From NCBI RefSeq assembly GCF_023100945.1, contig NZ_CP064689.1, forward strand, positions 7,298,001 through 7,362,000: a DNA stretch of 64,000 nucleotides, read 5' to 3'. The DNA is from Bradyrhizobium sp. 200. Lineage in GTDB: Bacteria > Pseudomonadota > Alphaproteobacteria > Rhizobiales > Xanthobacteraceae. Below are positions 41,175 to 53,677 of the stretch, one piece after another. Position 1 is the first letter of the stretch; each line of letters starts with the position of its first letter. Below the pieces are notes generated by a model. That model searched no databases. It saw only the letters and a list, made by a program, of their open reading frames with translations, and was not told the DNA's origin. A program made the position numbers and the translations under genes.

Positions 41175-42311
41175 TAGTGGTCTGATTCATTCGGACGATT
41201 CCCAAATCGACCGAAGCAGTTCAAGCTCTGGCATGAGAGCAGGAACTATCGTAAAGGTCACCCGGCCGGACCGCCATCGGCTTGAGGCGATCGTCTCGGA
41301 TCGCAGCGCACCTCAGAAGCATGTGTGGCGGGCCAACATCATTCTTGCCACTGCCGACGGCTGTGGCACATCCGAGATCATGCGCCGCTCGGGCAAATCC
41401 AAGCCCGTGGTGTGGAGATGGCAGGCCCGGTTCATGGCGGAGGGTGTCGAAGGGCTAACGCGCGACAAGACGCGAAAGCCCGGCAAACCACCGCTGCCAA
41501 CGGGCACCGTGCAGAGAGTGGTCGACCTGGCGCTCGGGCCGCCGCCGGGAGAAACAACCCACTGGACCGGCCGGATGCTGGCGAAAGCCGCAGGGGTGAG
41601 CCTGCGTTCGGTGCAGCGTATCCTCGAAGCCCACCAACTCGCGCCGCATCGCATCCGTACGTTCAAGCTGTCGAACGACCCGAAGTTCGCCGAGAAACTC
41701 AAGGACGTCATCGGCCTCTATGTCGATCCTCCCGCCCATGCGGTCGTCCTCTCAGTCGACGAAAAGAGCCAGATTCAGGCGCTCGACCGCACCCAGCCAG
41801 GGTTGCCGATGAAGCCGGGCCGTGCCGGCACGATGACCCACGACTACAAACGTCACGGCACCACCACGCTGTTCGCTGCCCTCAACATCCTCGACGGCAC
41901 CGTTATCGGCCGCAACATGCAGCGCCATCGCCACCAGGAGTTCATTCGCTTCCTCAACACGATCGAGGAGCAGGTCCCGGCAGGGAAAGTAATCCACGCC
42001 ATCGTCGACAACTATGCGACCCACAAGCATCCGAAGGTACGCCAATGGCTGGCTCGGCATCCCCGCTGGACGTTCCACTTCACCCCGACCTCTGCATCCT
42101 GGCTCAATGCGGTCGAAGGCTTCTTCGCCAAGCTCACGCGCCGTCGCCTCAAGCGAGGCGTGTTCCGATCCGTCGTTGACCTGCAAGTCGCCATCAACCG
42201 CTTCGTCGCCGAGACAAACGCCGATCCCAAACCCTTCGTATGGACCGCCGATCCAAAGCGCGTCCTCGCCGCTGTCAAACGCGGGAAACAAGCGTTAGAG
42301 TCGCTCCACTA
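41175..42311 (+). mobile_element. IS630-family insertion sequence
   Basis: A 1.14 kb element bounded by TA on both sides, with imperfect inverted ends (TAGTGG at the left, CCACTA at the right, plus scattered matches). The TA target and the DDE transposase within are typical of IS630/Tc1. Confidence 0.75.
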
Positions 42312-42312
42312 G
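41233..42312 (+). CDS. IS630-family transposase
   Basis: A 359-residue transposase starting MRAGTIVKVTRPDRHRLE. An N-terminal HTH region is followed by the DDE catalytic residues in LSVDEKSQIQALDR, AIVDNYATHKHPKV and SWLNAVEGFFAKL. The start inside the element (41233) is preferred; the frame is open to 41167, outside the left end. Stop overlaps the right TA. Looks intact. Confidence 0.9.
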   Translation: MRAGTIVKVTRPDRHRLEAIVSDRSAPQKHVWRANIILATADGCGTSEIMRRSGKSKPVVWRWQARFMAEGVEGLTRDKTRKPGKPPLPTGTVQRVVDLALGPPPGETTHWTGRMLAKAAGVSLRSVQRILEAHQLAPHRIRTFKLSNDPKFAEKLKDVIGLYVDPPAHAVVLSVDEKSQIQALDRTQPGLPMKPGRAGTMTHDYKRHGTTTLFAALNILDGTVIGRNMQRHRHQEFIRFLNTIEEQVPAGKVIHAIVDNYATHKHPKVRQWLARHPRWTFHFTPTSASWLNAVEGFFAKLTRRRLKRGVFRSVVDLQVAINRFVAETNADPKPFVWTADPKRVLAAVKRGKQALESLH

Positions 42313-42540
42313 GGCTTCTTGAAGGAGAGCGCTTGTCGTGACGGCAGGTGTAAGAGCCGCCCGATTGCGTCGTTACGGGGCGGCCTGCTGTTCACCAAGC
42401 GTCGACGAGCGCGCCAGGGGCCACCGCGCGGAGATTTCGTGCCAGCTCTTGTTCCTGTCGAGATCACACCTACGCTGGCTCGGTATTGACTCAGCACGCC
42501 GCCACCGGCGTCTTCACAGCTCGCCCATCGCTTCAGGATT
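42313..42540. other. no gene recognised
   Basis: Between the IS630 element and a decayed hypothetical gene. Only short frames, no signals. Confidence 0.3.
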
Positions 42541-42834
42541 TAGTTGAACGCCTTGGCCAGGTCAGGGTCGCGGGACAGTTTGGCGAGCTGTTCGCGCATA
42601 TAGACCTGTCGCGATGCCGGCAGAGGCCCTTTCGCGCAAACCGGGGACATCGGCGCGCTCGCTGTCTGGAGCACGGGCGATCCGTCCAGCAGCGACTTCG
42701 GCGCGCAAGGTGATCTGAAACTGGACCAGGTGCCGAACGATCTGAGCACATTCCTGCCCTAGCTCTCGCAGCCAGTTGCCTCGCCTCGACTTGCTGAGTA
42801 TCGGATCATCGATCAAGCGGAGCGATACCCCCAA
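42541..42834 (-). pseudogene. frameshifted hypothetical gene
   Basis: A minus-strand frame beginning MGVSLRLIDDPILSKSRR with RELGQECAQIVRHLVQFQ and RAEVAAGRIARAPDSERADV, which then shifts near 42600 to end in REQLAKLSRDPDLAKAFN and stop. The two halves read naturally as one ~95-residue protein. Family unknown. Confidence 0.5.
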
Positions 42835-43147
42835 TTCGCGACCTCTGCGTCAGGTTCTAAAAGCATCCCAATCTTAGAACGAAGTCAGCCGACGATTCGC
42901 ACTTGAACCGGCACCAGATCGGCGGGCCTTTACCAGCTCGAATTTAGGGCAGAGGAATTGAACTGCTAGGCGACATTAGGTTGAGAGACAGAGCCGTACG
43001 ACTCACTCAGAAGAAGGTCGGGTGCTCGGCGGCAAGCGGAGAAAAGTGATCTGGGGCAGCCCCACAGAGATCCGCGCGCCCACCGGATTTTTCCTGCTAC
43101 AAACACTTGTTCCCCAAAAAATCGGTCCTATTTCAGCTGCGCCTGCA
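42835..43147. other. region upstream of groES
   Basis: About 310 nt with no gene. No tRNA-like fold and no correctly spaced sigma-54 element was found; the CIRCE-like operator begins at 43148. Confidence 0.35.
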
Positions 43148-43174
43148 TTGGCACTCGCGGGCCACGATTGCTAG
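43148..43174. promoter_or_regulatory. CIRCE-like operator of groESL
   Basis: TTGGCACTC-N9-GATTGCTAG, close to the CIRCE consensus TTAGCACTC-N9-GAGTGCTAA (15 of 18 arm positions). It lies 46 nt before the groES ATG and would bind the repressor HrcA. This points to heat-shock rather than NifA control. Confidence 0.7.
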
Positions 43175-43219
43175 CAATCGGGAAATCTTCAACTGAAGTA
43201 AGATGCTTAGGAGATCTGC

Positions 43220-45260
<2,041 letters not shown>

Positions 45261-45283
45261 TCCAACTCTCTCTAAAATGCGAT

Positions 45284-45313
45284 CCCCGGCAGAAAAATGC
45301 CGGGGTCATTTTT
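45284..45313 (+). terminator. rho-independent terminator after groEL
   Basis: An eight-base stem CCCCGGCA/TGCCGGGG with a six-base loop, followed by TCATTTTT. It starts 24 nt after the groEL stop. Confidence 0.88.
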
Positions 45314-45700
45314 GCTCGCGACTTTTCCAGTTCGTTGTTCTGATCTCGCGCTATGCGCTGCGGAAATGACGATCAGAAGTTGCTAGACGTTCCGCTTGGG
45401 GTTTTGCGAGTCTGCTGGTAGGCATGTCACCGGGAGGACGAGCGGGTGATCGCCGTTCTGCACAGTCTTTCCCTGCGGCCTCAACGTCGGCGGCTGGTCA
45501 AGGCGAACACCTGAGAACGCCCGGTCGCGGTAGCAACCCATTGGCGCTACTGACTTAAATAGCATCGGTTCCCGCGCCTATCCATCGCTGTAAACGGATG
45601 CGCGAGCTAGGTAGCGGTCCCCCGGAAGAGCGATCCTCATCTCTCCTAATTTGGGCCGATCTGTTGCACCGTCCACAATCAGAAGAAGAACATCGCCAAC
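45314..45700. other. no gene recognised
   Basis: About 390 nt after the groEL terminator with only short unsupported frames. Confidence 0.35.
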
Positions 45701-46078
45701 TCAATCGAGACGGAAGATCTTTCGCCCAACCGCTACAATTTCCCGGTCGGTCGGGGGATTACTTGTCTCGACGTGCAGGGTGAGATCCGGCCTGTTCACT
45801 CTCAGGAAGTTCATCAGCTCGGTCTTCTCGGTTCCCGGTCCGATGATCAGCAGATCAGTGCAGCTACTCAGGGCCCGACCTACCCTGACGACAAACGTCG
45901 GATCGTCATCCACGTCGGCAGAGCCAGTATGCGCTTTGCAATCAAGGCGCTGGGGCGCCAAATGCGCGCGTACGGCCGTCGCGCTGACGCCCGTTAAACC
46001 TATGGAGAATATCTTAGCAATGAGGTGGTCGATCCACACGACCGCGTGCGAATGAATCTGAGTTGTCATGTCGCTCAT
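45701..46078 (-). CDS. translational-machinery/eRF1-like small protein
   Basis: A 125-residue protein, MSDMTTQIHSHAVVWIDHL onward, resembling the small bacterial proteins often named translational machinery protein, related to eRF1/host-attachment-like domains. Family-like pieces: HAVVWIDHLIAKIFSI, DLLIIGPGTEKTELMNFL and DREIVAVGRKIFRLD at the end. Start at 46078; one at 46096 is possible. Function unproven in the family. Confidence 0.65.
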   Translation of the reverse strand: MSDMTTQIHSHAVVWIDHLIAKIFSIGLTGVSATAVRAHLAPQRLDCKAHTGSADVDDDPTFVVRVGRALSSCTDLLIIGPGTEKTELMNFLRVNRPDLTLHVETSNPPTDREIVAVGRKIFRLD

Positions 46079-46606
46079 GAATGGATTCCATTGCATTTCG
46101 TGATTCACCTCTCCGTCGGAGCGCGAGCCCGCACGCAAATTTCCTGCGGCTCACGATGCCAATCATGGGTCAAGTGATCAGCCGTAAACCGACTCGCTAC
46201 GTTGATGTAGCCGGGAACAGATCGCGTTGACCGTGAGCGCTTTGCAGCTGGAAAGCGTCCACAACCTCATGCCGCATGCCGCCTCTTGACGATCGAAGGC
46301 TTGTGCATTCTCCGCTCCATGTCGCCCACTGCTCCGAGATGGAGTTAACGCACCATTGCGAATGCTCGAGCGCAACGAAGGAGAGCTCTTGTGGCTGTGA
46401 GAGTTCAAGATATTCAGGTTTGCGAAGCCATCCCGCCGGACGCGGGATGGCTGGAGTGAAGCCATAGAGCACAACGACATCCCGCAGTGGCGGGTCATGA
46501 CATACACGGATGCGGCCTGGTCACTGATCTCTCCGACCAAACGCGCTGATGCTGACAGGCCGCCATTTGCACTGGCGACCTTAACGAACTCACTCGTCAA
46601 CCGCAC
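46079..46606. other. no gene recognised
   Basis: A minus-strand open frame of 142 codons (46178-46606) has no family signal and overlaps the end of the peptidase remnant; probably not a gene. Confidence 0.3.
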
Positions 46607-47640
46607 TCAATCCACAAGCCGCCTGGATGCATAGGTGTATTCGAGTGCCAGCCGTCGCGCGTATCCCGTGAGATTGGCGGTCGCGCTATGTCCGCCGTCG
46701 ATATTCTCATAGTAGTAATAGGGCTGGCCGAGCGCAGCAAGCCTGGCGGCTGCCTTGCGGCCGTGGGCCGGATGCACGCGGCCGTCCTTGGTGGAGGTGA
46801 GAATGAAGGGGACTGGGTAGGTCTTGCCCGGGACAAGCTTCTGATAGGGCGAGTAGGCCTCGATCCATCCGCGCTGCTCCGGATGGCGGGATCGCCATCC
46901 CAACTTGGTGAACCGAAGCATGTCGAACAGCGCCACCTGCACGATCGCTGCGTTGAAGAGGTCCCGGCGCTGAGTAATCGCGGTGCCCACCAGCAGACCT
47001 CCCTGGCTGGCGCCGACCACGCCCAGTCGGCGCGGAGAGGTGACCTCCGGCGGATTAGGTCCTCCGCAAAGGCGATGAAATCATCCCATGTCCGCTGCTT
47101 CGTTGCCGCTTGGGCCGGCTCGTGCCATCGCGGCCCAAACTCGCCGCCGCCGCGCAGGTTCGCGACGACATATGCATTGCCCTGCTCGGGCCAGAGCCGC
47201 CCCATCGCTCCCGCATAGGATGGCAGGAGCGAAGCCTGGAATCCGCCATGACCATTGAGAAGGGCTGGGATCTCCGCTCCGAACCTCGCGTTCTTGGGAC
47301 GCACCAGAAAGTAGGGAATCCGGGTCCCGTCCAGCGAAGTGGCCTCGAACTGCTCCGCGACATGCCTGGACGCGTTGAACTTCCGAAGTGTCGTCCTCAG
47401 TATTTCAAGCCGCTCGCTCGCCGTGTCGAAGTACCAGAGGGACGTCGGCCCCAGATAGTTGGAGACGGTGAACAGCACCACGTCCGTTTCTTCGCTAGCG
47501 GCTGACAGGCTGACGTTCTCGTTCGTAGGGAGCGGGATCGGTGTGGCCCGCCAAGTGCCCTGGTCGTACCTGTAGATGAATGCCTTGCTCTGAACATTGT
47601 CAGGGATCGCCAGGATCAACAAGTTCTTGGTGACCGCGAA
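46607..47640 (-). pseudogene. prolyl oligopeptidase (S9) remnant
   Basis: The C-terminal two-thirds of an S9 serine peptidase. A stop near 47650 cuts the propeller domain; then LILAIPDNVQSKAFIYRYD and LLNGHGGFQASLLPSYAG follow. Near 47050 a one-base shift moves the reading to GVVGASQGGLLVG, which holds the catalytic serine, and YYENIDGGHSATANLTGYA with the catalytic histidine. N-terminal truncation plus frameshift make it non-functional. Confidence 0.85.
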
Positions 47641-47833
47641 CCCGCTGACCTAATTTGCGCTGGGAAGTAGTCTAGCGCCTTCAAGTGCCTTCGGAGTTTG
47701 GGCTCAACCTTTGTTGCGGTGTGCTCGTCTTTGAGGACGGCACACAGGCCGGAGCGGTATTCATCGTGTGGAGTTAAGAGTCGACAGTGGCTCGTCCGCC
47801 CGAGCGCTTGCGGAAATCAGCGTGAGACACGAG

Positions 47834-48340
47834 TCACTTCCAAAAAAGAGATTCTGGCCAACCTGTGAACTCCAATTCGAAGCTACGTAGGCCAGTGAGT
47901 TTGGTGGTGAATTTAAGGGTCTTCCCTGAAAGGGCTGCCAATGAGCCAGATGCGAACTTGAATACTGTCGTGCCGGAAGTTGCGACCGCAATGCCTTGCT
48001 CGCCTTCCATGCTAGAGAAGCCGGTCACCTCGGAGAGTTGCCCAATTGCAACTCCCTCCAGCGCGCGGTGAAATTCCAGGGACGCTAAGTATGTTCCTTT
48101 ATCCGCAGCCCACTCGCTGACCGACACTGCTGTAATCCCCGCGTCACTCAAGAGGCCATCCGCGATCCGGCAGCCATATTGAACCGTGAGAATGACCCGC
48201 TCGTCCCGAATTCCGACCGGCTCTCTATCGGCGGCAGTGATCGTGCACGCGTACCGCCTTGTGTCCGCAACCGCGCCCGTGCTTAGCCCGAGCAACTCGA
48301 GAGCGGAACTTAATACAAAAGCGATAATGGGTCTTCTCAT
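47834..48340 (-). CDS. hypothetical secreted protein
   Basis: A 168-residue protein with an N-terminal signal peptide (MRRPIIAFVLSSALELLGL, cleavage likely after AVA near residue 25). The mature part is acidic and beta-rich in character, with two cysteines (ACTIT, GCRIAD). No family recognised. Confidence 0.65.
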   Translation of the reverse strand: MRRPIIAFVLSSALELLGLSTGAVADTRRYACTITAADREPVGIRDERVILTVQYGCRIADGLLSDAGITAVSVSEWAADKGTYLASLEFHRALEGVAIGQLSEVTGFSSMEGEQGIAVATSGTTVFKFASGSLAALSGKTLKFTTKLTGLRSFELEFTGWPESLFWK

Positions 48341-48721
48341 TCGGCTACACCTAGTCTGGAGTATCGTTCGCCTTTGTACAATCTGACGCTACGGCCGATT
48401 CAAGCTTCTTCGATCGCTCTGTCGGATGAAAGCTACTCATGGTGACCGCGGTGTCGCAGAAACGGGGCAATCGGTATCCCCCCAGCGGTGGCCCTGGATG
48501 GGCGGCCCGAACGGTTTCATTATCGGCGCTCACGGTGCGCCGCGGGCCAGCACATCGGTGAACCAAGGCTGAGGGCCGACGCATTCAGCTCGGCGGCGGC
48601 CATGACGGGCGCGACGGCCCGCGGCGACGGAGCGCTACGTTCCTGACGCAGGCGCATGCGTTCTATGAGCGGACACCATTTTCCGCGCCAATGACCCGCG
48701 GCACAGGTCCCGAATTTTGCT
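48341..48721. other. no gene recognised
   Basis: About 380 nt with only one short minus frame lacking signals. Confidence 0.35.
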
Positions 48722-48922
48722 TCACAGTGTCCATGTAAAAGGAAACGTGGTCGCTAGGAGCCGTTCAAAGGCAGATTGCCGCTCAAGCAGGCGCTCTTCG
48801 AGAACCTTACGCTCGAGATCACTTAGCTCGCTTTGAAGTCTTCTTCGACAGCGCCAAATATCATTCCGCACGTATCTGATCTCATTCAAGCGATCGTCAA
48901 TCGAAGCCATCACGGACACCAT
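48722..48922 (-). CDS. small coiled-coil hypothetical protein
   Basis: A 66-residue protein from ATG 48922 (or 48910), rich in charged helix: DDRLNEIRYVRNDIWRCRRR then SELSDLERKVLEERLLERQ. A single coiled coil is likely. The frame is open to 49078 but the upstream part has a different, basic composition. No family recognised. Confidence 0.45.
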   Translation of the reverse strand: MVSVMASIDDRLNEIRYVRNDIWRCRRRLQSELSDLERKVLEERLLERQSAFERLLATTFPFTWTL

Positions 48923-49612
48923 ATCTAGCTTGAAACAGCCATGGACACTGCGGACATGATGTAACGATCTCCTCCCAGCATGTCCTCTTGTATCGAAGTC
49001 TTTCAACGCAAGAGCACGAAGTGACCGTCGCTTCCGCAGAAGTTCAGCGATTTTTGCCATCAGCGCGCAGGATTTCAAAAGCTGCCACTCGCCCGCGAGT
49101 GAGTCGAAATCGTTATCTTATTCCAACCAACACGCGGCCCGATCAGGTGTCAGGCCGGCCACTTAAGCTGGTGTCGAATGGGAGTATCTGAGTAATCGGA
49201 CGGTCGTACCGTCAAACTGTGGGTAACAGATTTGAGATCGGCAATTGCCATGCCAGCGAACCCCAGGTGGGGTTCAAGACAAGCCATGTTCAGGCTTGGG
49301 GGCTCGTCTGTTACAAACGAGTGGGATTTCGGCGGCGGCGCGCGAAGAGCCGGCCCGGATATGAGGTCGGAGAGCCTTCAGTCGGCAGGGCGAGGCGAAA
49401 TCGTGAGCGATGCGCAGCGCCGGGCGCCTCGGCTCAGTGTCTCGCCGTAGGCCAGCGTAGATCTTATTACCGCCGTCCCACGTGCGGCCGGCAAGCTGGC
49501 AATTGGATCTCATCACAAAAGTTTCTGCGATGATGTCTAGCCGGGACTGGCGCTTGTCGCATCTGTGACACTGTATGTATTCATCAAGCCAAGACATCCG
49601 ACGTTGTTCGGT
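48923..49612. other. no gene recognised
   Basis: About 690 nt without supported genes. Overlapping short frames are shadows. The missing first haem domain of the cytochrome-c peroxidase remnant is not found here. Confidence 0.35.
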
Positions 49613-50430
49613 AGCCCGGACTCGGCAGCGGCGGAGTCGATGCCGGTCCGACCTCCGTCGGTCACGGCTGGAAGGTCGGCCTACGTCGAGCTCCAACCGT
49701 CTACAACGCAGTGTTCAATGCGGCGCAATTCTGGGACGGACGCGCCGCGGACCTCAAGGCGCAAGCAACTGGCCCTGTGCAGGCGAGTGCCGAAATGAAT
49801 GCGACTCCGGATCGTGTGCTCGACACCTTGAACTCAATGACCAGCTATGTCGTCTTGTTCAAAAACGCTTTCCCGAACGAAGCGAGACCGGTCAGCTTTG
49901 AAAACTTTGCGAAGGCAATCGAGGCTTTTGAAGCGACTCTCATTACACCTGCGGCCCCGTTCGATCAGTATTTGGAGGGCAATACACATGCTCTCGATGA
50001 TCAGCAGAAGTCAGGGTTGGCGCTGTTTATGGAGAAGGGATGCTCCTCTTGCCACAATGGAATCAATGTCGGTGGACAGGCCTACTTCCCGTTCGGCGTG
50101 ATGAAGAAGCCGGATGCAACCCTGCTTCCGGAAGGCGATAAGGGCCGATTCGCGGTCACCAAGGCGGTCGGCGACGAATATGTCTTCCGCGCGGCGCCGT
50201 TGCGGAACGTCGCGTTGCGAGCCCCTTACTTCCATTCGGGCCAGGTTTGGAGCCTGAAGCAAGCTGTCGCCCTGATGAGTGAAATCCAGCTCGGCGCCAA
50301 GCTTAGTGATGGGGAAGAAAACGACATTGTCGCGTTTCTGAATTCGCTAACCGGGCGCCTACCTAAGATCGAGTATCCGATACTACCCACCCGTACCAAC
50401 ACGACGCCAAAGCCTTCAATAGACAGATAG
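49613..50430 (+). pseudogene. cytochrome-c peroxidase (MauG/CcpA family), N-terminally truncated
   Basis: A frame open from about 49613 to 50430 that starts inside the first domain of a di-haem cytochrome-c peroxidase (GGVDAGPTSVGHGWKVG, YNAVFNAAQFWDGRAADL). The second haem motif KGCSSCHN is present, as is the C-terminal RNVALRAPYFHSG. The first CxxCH and the signal peptide are lost, and a TAG precedes the homologous part. A GTG at 49711 could start translation, but the product would lack one haem. Confidence 0.75.
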
Positions 50431-50447
50431 GATTAACAGCACCAGCT

Positions 50448-50945
50448 TCATGCCTTGCCGAATAGTAACAGATGCGACGCAAGAACCCGGCGTCCCGCAC
50501 ACGTCCTCAGCGGCTTGTCGGCGACCTTGCGTTTGATCGCGCCGCCCGGACCTGGCCAGAAGCTGTAGCCCAGGAACTTGCGACCGAACACACTGGCCAC
50601 TGCGCTTTTGGTCTCGTTGACCGTCAAGCGCAGCTTGCCGTAGAGCCGCCGAAGCAGCCCATCACCCGGTCCGCCCGGCGGCTGCGAACGTAGACGTTCG
50701 CATCGTCGGCGTAACGCACGAAGCAATGGCCCCGATGTTCCAGCGCCTTGTCCACTTCATCGAGCAGGACATTGGCCAGCAGCGGCGATAGCGGCCCGCA
50801 TTGCGGCGTCCCCATCGTACGCGTCTGGACCACGCCATCGTCCATGATTCCGCTGTTCAGATACGCCCGGATCAGCCGGATGACTCCGGTGTCCCCGATC
50901 CGTTTCTGAAAGCGGTCGATGAGGATGTCGTGATTGACCGGGTCA
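50448..50945 (-). pseudogene. group II intron reverse transcriptase, C-terminal part
   Basis: The middle of an intron-encoded reverse transcriptase: PVNHDILIDRFQKRIGDTG, then GTPQCGPLSPLLANVLLDE and the catalytic FVRYADDANVYVRSRR, and in a shifted frame YGKLRLTVNETKSAVASVFG. The usual TPQGG is TPQCG. It ends near 50510 and lacks the maturase end. It continues, on the other side of recombinase element 2, at 53678 upward. Confidence 0.85.
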
Positions 50946-51039
50946 AAGGAAGCGGCCACAGACTACCCATCACCGTGATATTCCAGATTCGCTGACCATC
51001 ACCCGCGAGCGCCACGCCTTCGAAGGCCAGTCGCTGGCC

Positions 51040-51300
51040 GTGATCAGCAGCATCCGGCGGCGCGGCGTCCTCCTCGTTCTCGTGGTCTTGCCAGACGGTA
51101 GCCGCTCGCTGATTCCGGCCGACTGGACCGATTGGAACGCCGAGCAGGCAAGCCGAACGCCGGCGGACGATGCTGGTGGTGCCCACGATCTCGGCCGGCT
51201 CGGCGATTTGCTCCACCTGCGCAAGATCATTGACGCTCTCTACGACCGACCCGTCGAGTCGGCGCAGGAGAGCCGCCATGCAACTGAACCTAGCCTTTCT
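51040..51300 (+). CDS. DUF5372-like protein of element 2
   Basis: Frame with ISSIRRRGVLLVLVVLPDGS and SLIPADWTDWNAEQA, then LGDLLHLRKIIDALYDRP. The homologous sequence begins further upstream (HAFEGQSLAV at about 51010), where no ATG is seen, so the start is uncertain. The frame stays open to 51459, past the start of the next ORF, and the native end is probably near 51290. Function unknown; position before a recombinase is typical. Confidence 0.5.
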
Positions 51301-51463
51301 CGACCAATCCAAGCTTCCACCGAATCCCTTTCCAGCAGCCCCGTCGGCGACGACGTGGGAGCAGCTCGACGAAGCCTCGCGCGTCGCGGCGCTCGAGAAC
51401 CTCTCACGTCTCATCGCCCGCATGATCTCGGCCAGGTCGACGAGGGAGGCAAGCGATGAATGA
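51278..51463 (+). CDS. small helical partner protein of element 2
   Basis: A 61-residue frame from ATG 51278: MQLNLAFLDQSKLPPNPF then TTWEQLDEASRVAALENLSRLIARM. It overlaps the recombinase start at 51456. Similar in place and size to the 50-residue ORF of element 1. Confidence 0.6.
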   Translation: MQLNLAFLDQSKLPPNPFPAAPSATTWEQLDEASRVAALENLSRLIARMISARSTREASDE

Positions 51464-53648
51464 ACGCGCCAAGATCACGGCCAGCCATCTGTCCCGCCAA
51501 GCCATCGTCTACCTGCGCCAGTCGAGCGCCGCCCAGGTCGAGCACAATCGCGAGTCGACCGATCGGCAGTATGCGCTTGCCGCCAAAGCCCGCGAGCTTG
51601 GCTGGCCCGACGACCGCATCATCATCGTCATCGACGAGGACCTCGGGCTTTCCGGCTCCGGTTTTGTCGCGAGATCGGGCTTCGCCCGCCTCACCGCCGC
51701 AGTCGCGCTCGCCCACGTCGGCCTCGTGCTCGGACTCGAGGTCTCGCGCCTGGCGCGCAACAATGCCGACTGGCACCGCCTCATCGACCTCGGCGGCCTC
51801 ACCGACACGCTGATTGGCGACGCCGACGGCATCTATCATCCAGCCCTCTTCAATGATCGTCTCCTGCTCGGGCTCAAGGGCACCATGAGCGAAGCCGAGC
51901 TGCATGTGCTGCGGGCCCGCCTCAACGGCGGCATTCGCAACAAGGCAGCACGTGGTGAGCTCCGCCGAGGATTGCCGGTCGGCTTTGTCTGGGGCGAAGC
52001 CGATGGCGAGACCCGCTTCCACCCCGATGAGGCCGTTGTCACTGCCATCCGCAACGTCTTCGCCCGTTTCGCCGAGACAGGCTCGGTGCGCCGCGTCTGG
52101 CTCTGGTTCCGCTCGGAGGGGCTCACATTCCCTCTGCAGATGCACCAGGGCGCAGAGATCCGCTGGGTCGAGGCCAGCTACACTGCTATCCACCACGTGC
52201 TCACAAATCCCGTCTATGCTGGCGCTTACGCCTATGGCAAATCACGTCAGGAGACGATGCTGGATGCGGCAGGTGTACGCAGAAAGCGTGTGCGACAACT
52301 GCCGCGCTCCGAGTGGCAGGTACTCATCGCGGACCACGGTTCATCGATTGGCAGACCTATGAGGCCAACCAGGATCGCATCGCCAGGAACACCCGCCCCG
52401 GGCCGCACAAAGTGGGCGGCGCCGTGAGGGAGGGCAGCGCCCTGCTGCAGAGCCTCGCCAGTTGCGGCCACTGCGGACGCCGCTTGCACACGCACTATCG
52501 TGGGCGCAATTCCGCACCGGGGTATCATTGTCCCGGCAAGATCCTGGTCGAGGGCCGTGGTGTCTATTGCCTCAACGTTGGCGGCATTCAGATCGACGAG
52601 GCTGTGACGCAGGCCTTCATCGCCGCCCTTGAGCCGGCGAAGCTCGCTGCCACGCTCGCCGCTGCCGAGCGGCTCGAAGCAGATCGCGAGACCTCGCTCA
52701 AACAATGGCGTCTCGGCGTCGAGCGGGCAAGCTACGAAGCGAGCCGCGCCGAGCGCCGCTACCGTGCCGTCGATCCAGACAACCGGTTGGTTGCTCGCGG
52801 CCTGGAACGAGGGAGGAGAGCTTGAGCGCACTGGAAGCCGCTAAGACCGAGCTTGCACGCCGCGAACAGCAGCGCCCACGCGTGATCCCCCAGAAAGAGC
52901 GTGACCGCCTGCTCGCGATCGGAGCTGATCTCGCCACCCCGCAACCACCATGCCACGCGACAGGAAGGAACTGCTGCAGACATTGCTCGAGGAGGTCATC
53001 ATAAAGGTCGAGCGCGACAAGGCCGCGGCCCACCTCACGCTACGCTGGAAAGGCGGTACCCTCAACGAGATCGATCTCGCGCTGCCGCGCTCGCGGCCGG
53101 CCACGATACGCACCGATGAGGACACGATCGCGCTCGTCCGCCGGCTGGCGGGGCATTATCCCGACGCCGTGATCGCCGGCATTCTCAATCGCCAGGGGCG
53201 CACCACGGTATACGGCCATCGCTTCGAGGCGGGCCGTGTCGGCAATCTGCGTCGCCACTGGGACATCCCGTGCTTCGAGGCCGGGCCGTCCTCCACCAAG
53301 GGCGAACTGGCGTCGATCAAGAAGGCCGCGGTCGTGCTCGGCGTCGCCCCTTCGACTTTGCACCGCTGGCTCAACGACGGCATCATTCCGGGCGAGCAGC
53401 TGACGCCCGGCGCACCCTGGCGCATTCGCCTGACCGATGACCTCATCGCCCGATTCAGCGAGACTGCGGGGGACGGCTTCGTGACCATGCACGAGGCAAC
53501 CCGCAAGCTCGGTGTCTCGCGCCAAACCGTGTTGCAGCGTGTCAAGCGCGGCGATCTCGAAGTCGTGCACGTCACGAATGGCAGGAAAAAGGGAATCCGG
53601 ATCAAAGTGATAACCCGGCAATCCGAACTCTTCGATCAAACCTCATGA
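51456..53648 (+). pseudogene. large serine recombinase, frameshifted (element 2)
   Basis: The catalytic domain reads VYLRQSSAAQVEHNRES with the nucleophilic serine, DEDLGLSGSG and VSRLARNNADWHRL. The recombinase domain follows with HHVLTNPVYAGAYAYG. A shift near 52335 moves to a frame with the zinc ribbon CGHCGRRLHTHYRG; another near 52810 leads into the coiled coil; a further one near 52940 restores LLQTLLEEVIIKVERDK, ending in two C-terminal HTH/excisionase-like segments (AAVVLGVAPSTLHRWLNDG; ATRKLGVSRQTVLQRVK). At least three frameshifts, so inactive as read. Confidence 0.88.
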
Positions 53649-53677
53649 ACCAGGGGGCATTATGAAGCGGTGTCCAA

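Larger units (their letters stand above)
50946..53677 (+). mobile_element. serine-recombinase element 2, inserted in an intron RT gene
   Basis: A 2.73 kb element flanked by the dinucleotide AA (50946-50947 and 53676-53677; TT on the RT strand). Joining the flanks at that dinucleotide restores the RT coding sequence Lys-Phe-Phe-Asp across the junction. It carries a DUF5372-like ORF, a small ORF and a large serine recombinase in this order, as does element 1. Confidence 0.75.

Noticed and set aside
43149..43163. TGGCAC start of a possible sigma-54 promoter before groES
   Set aside because: The -12 position reads GGCC instead of TTGC; the same bases form one arm of the CIRCE-like operator.
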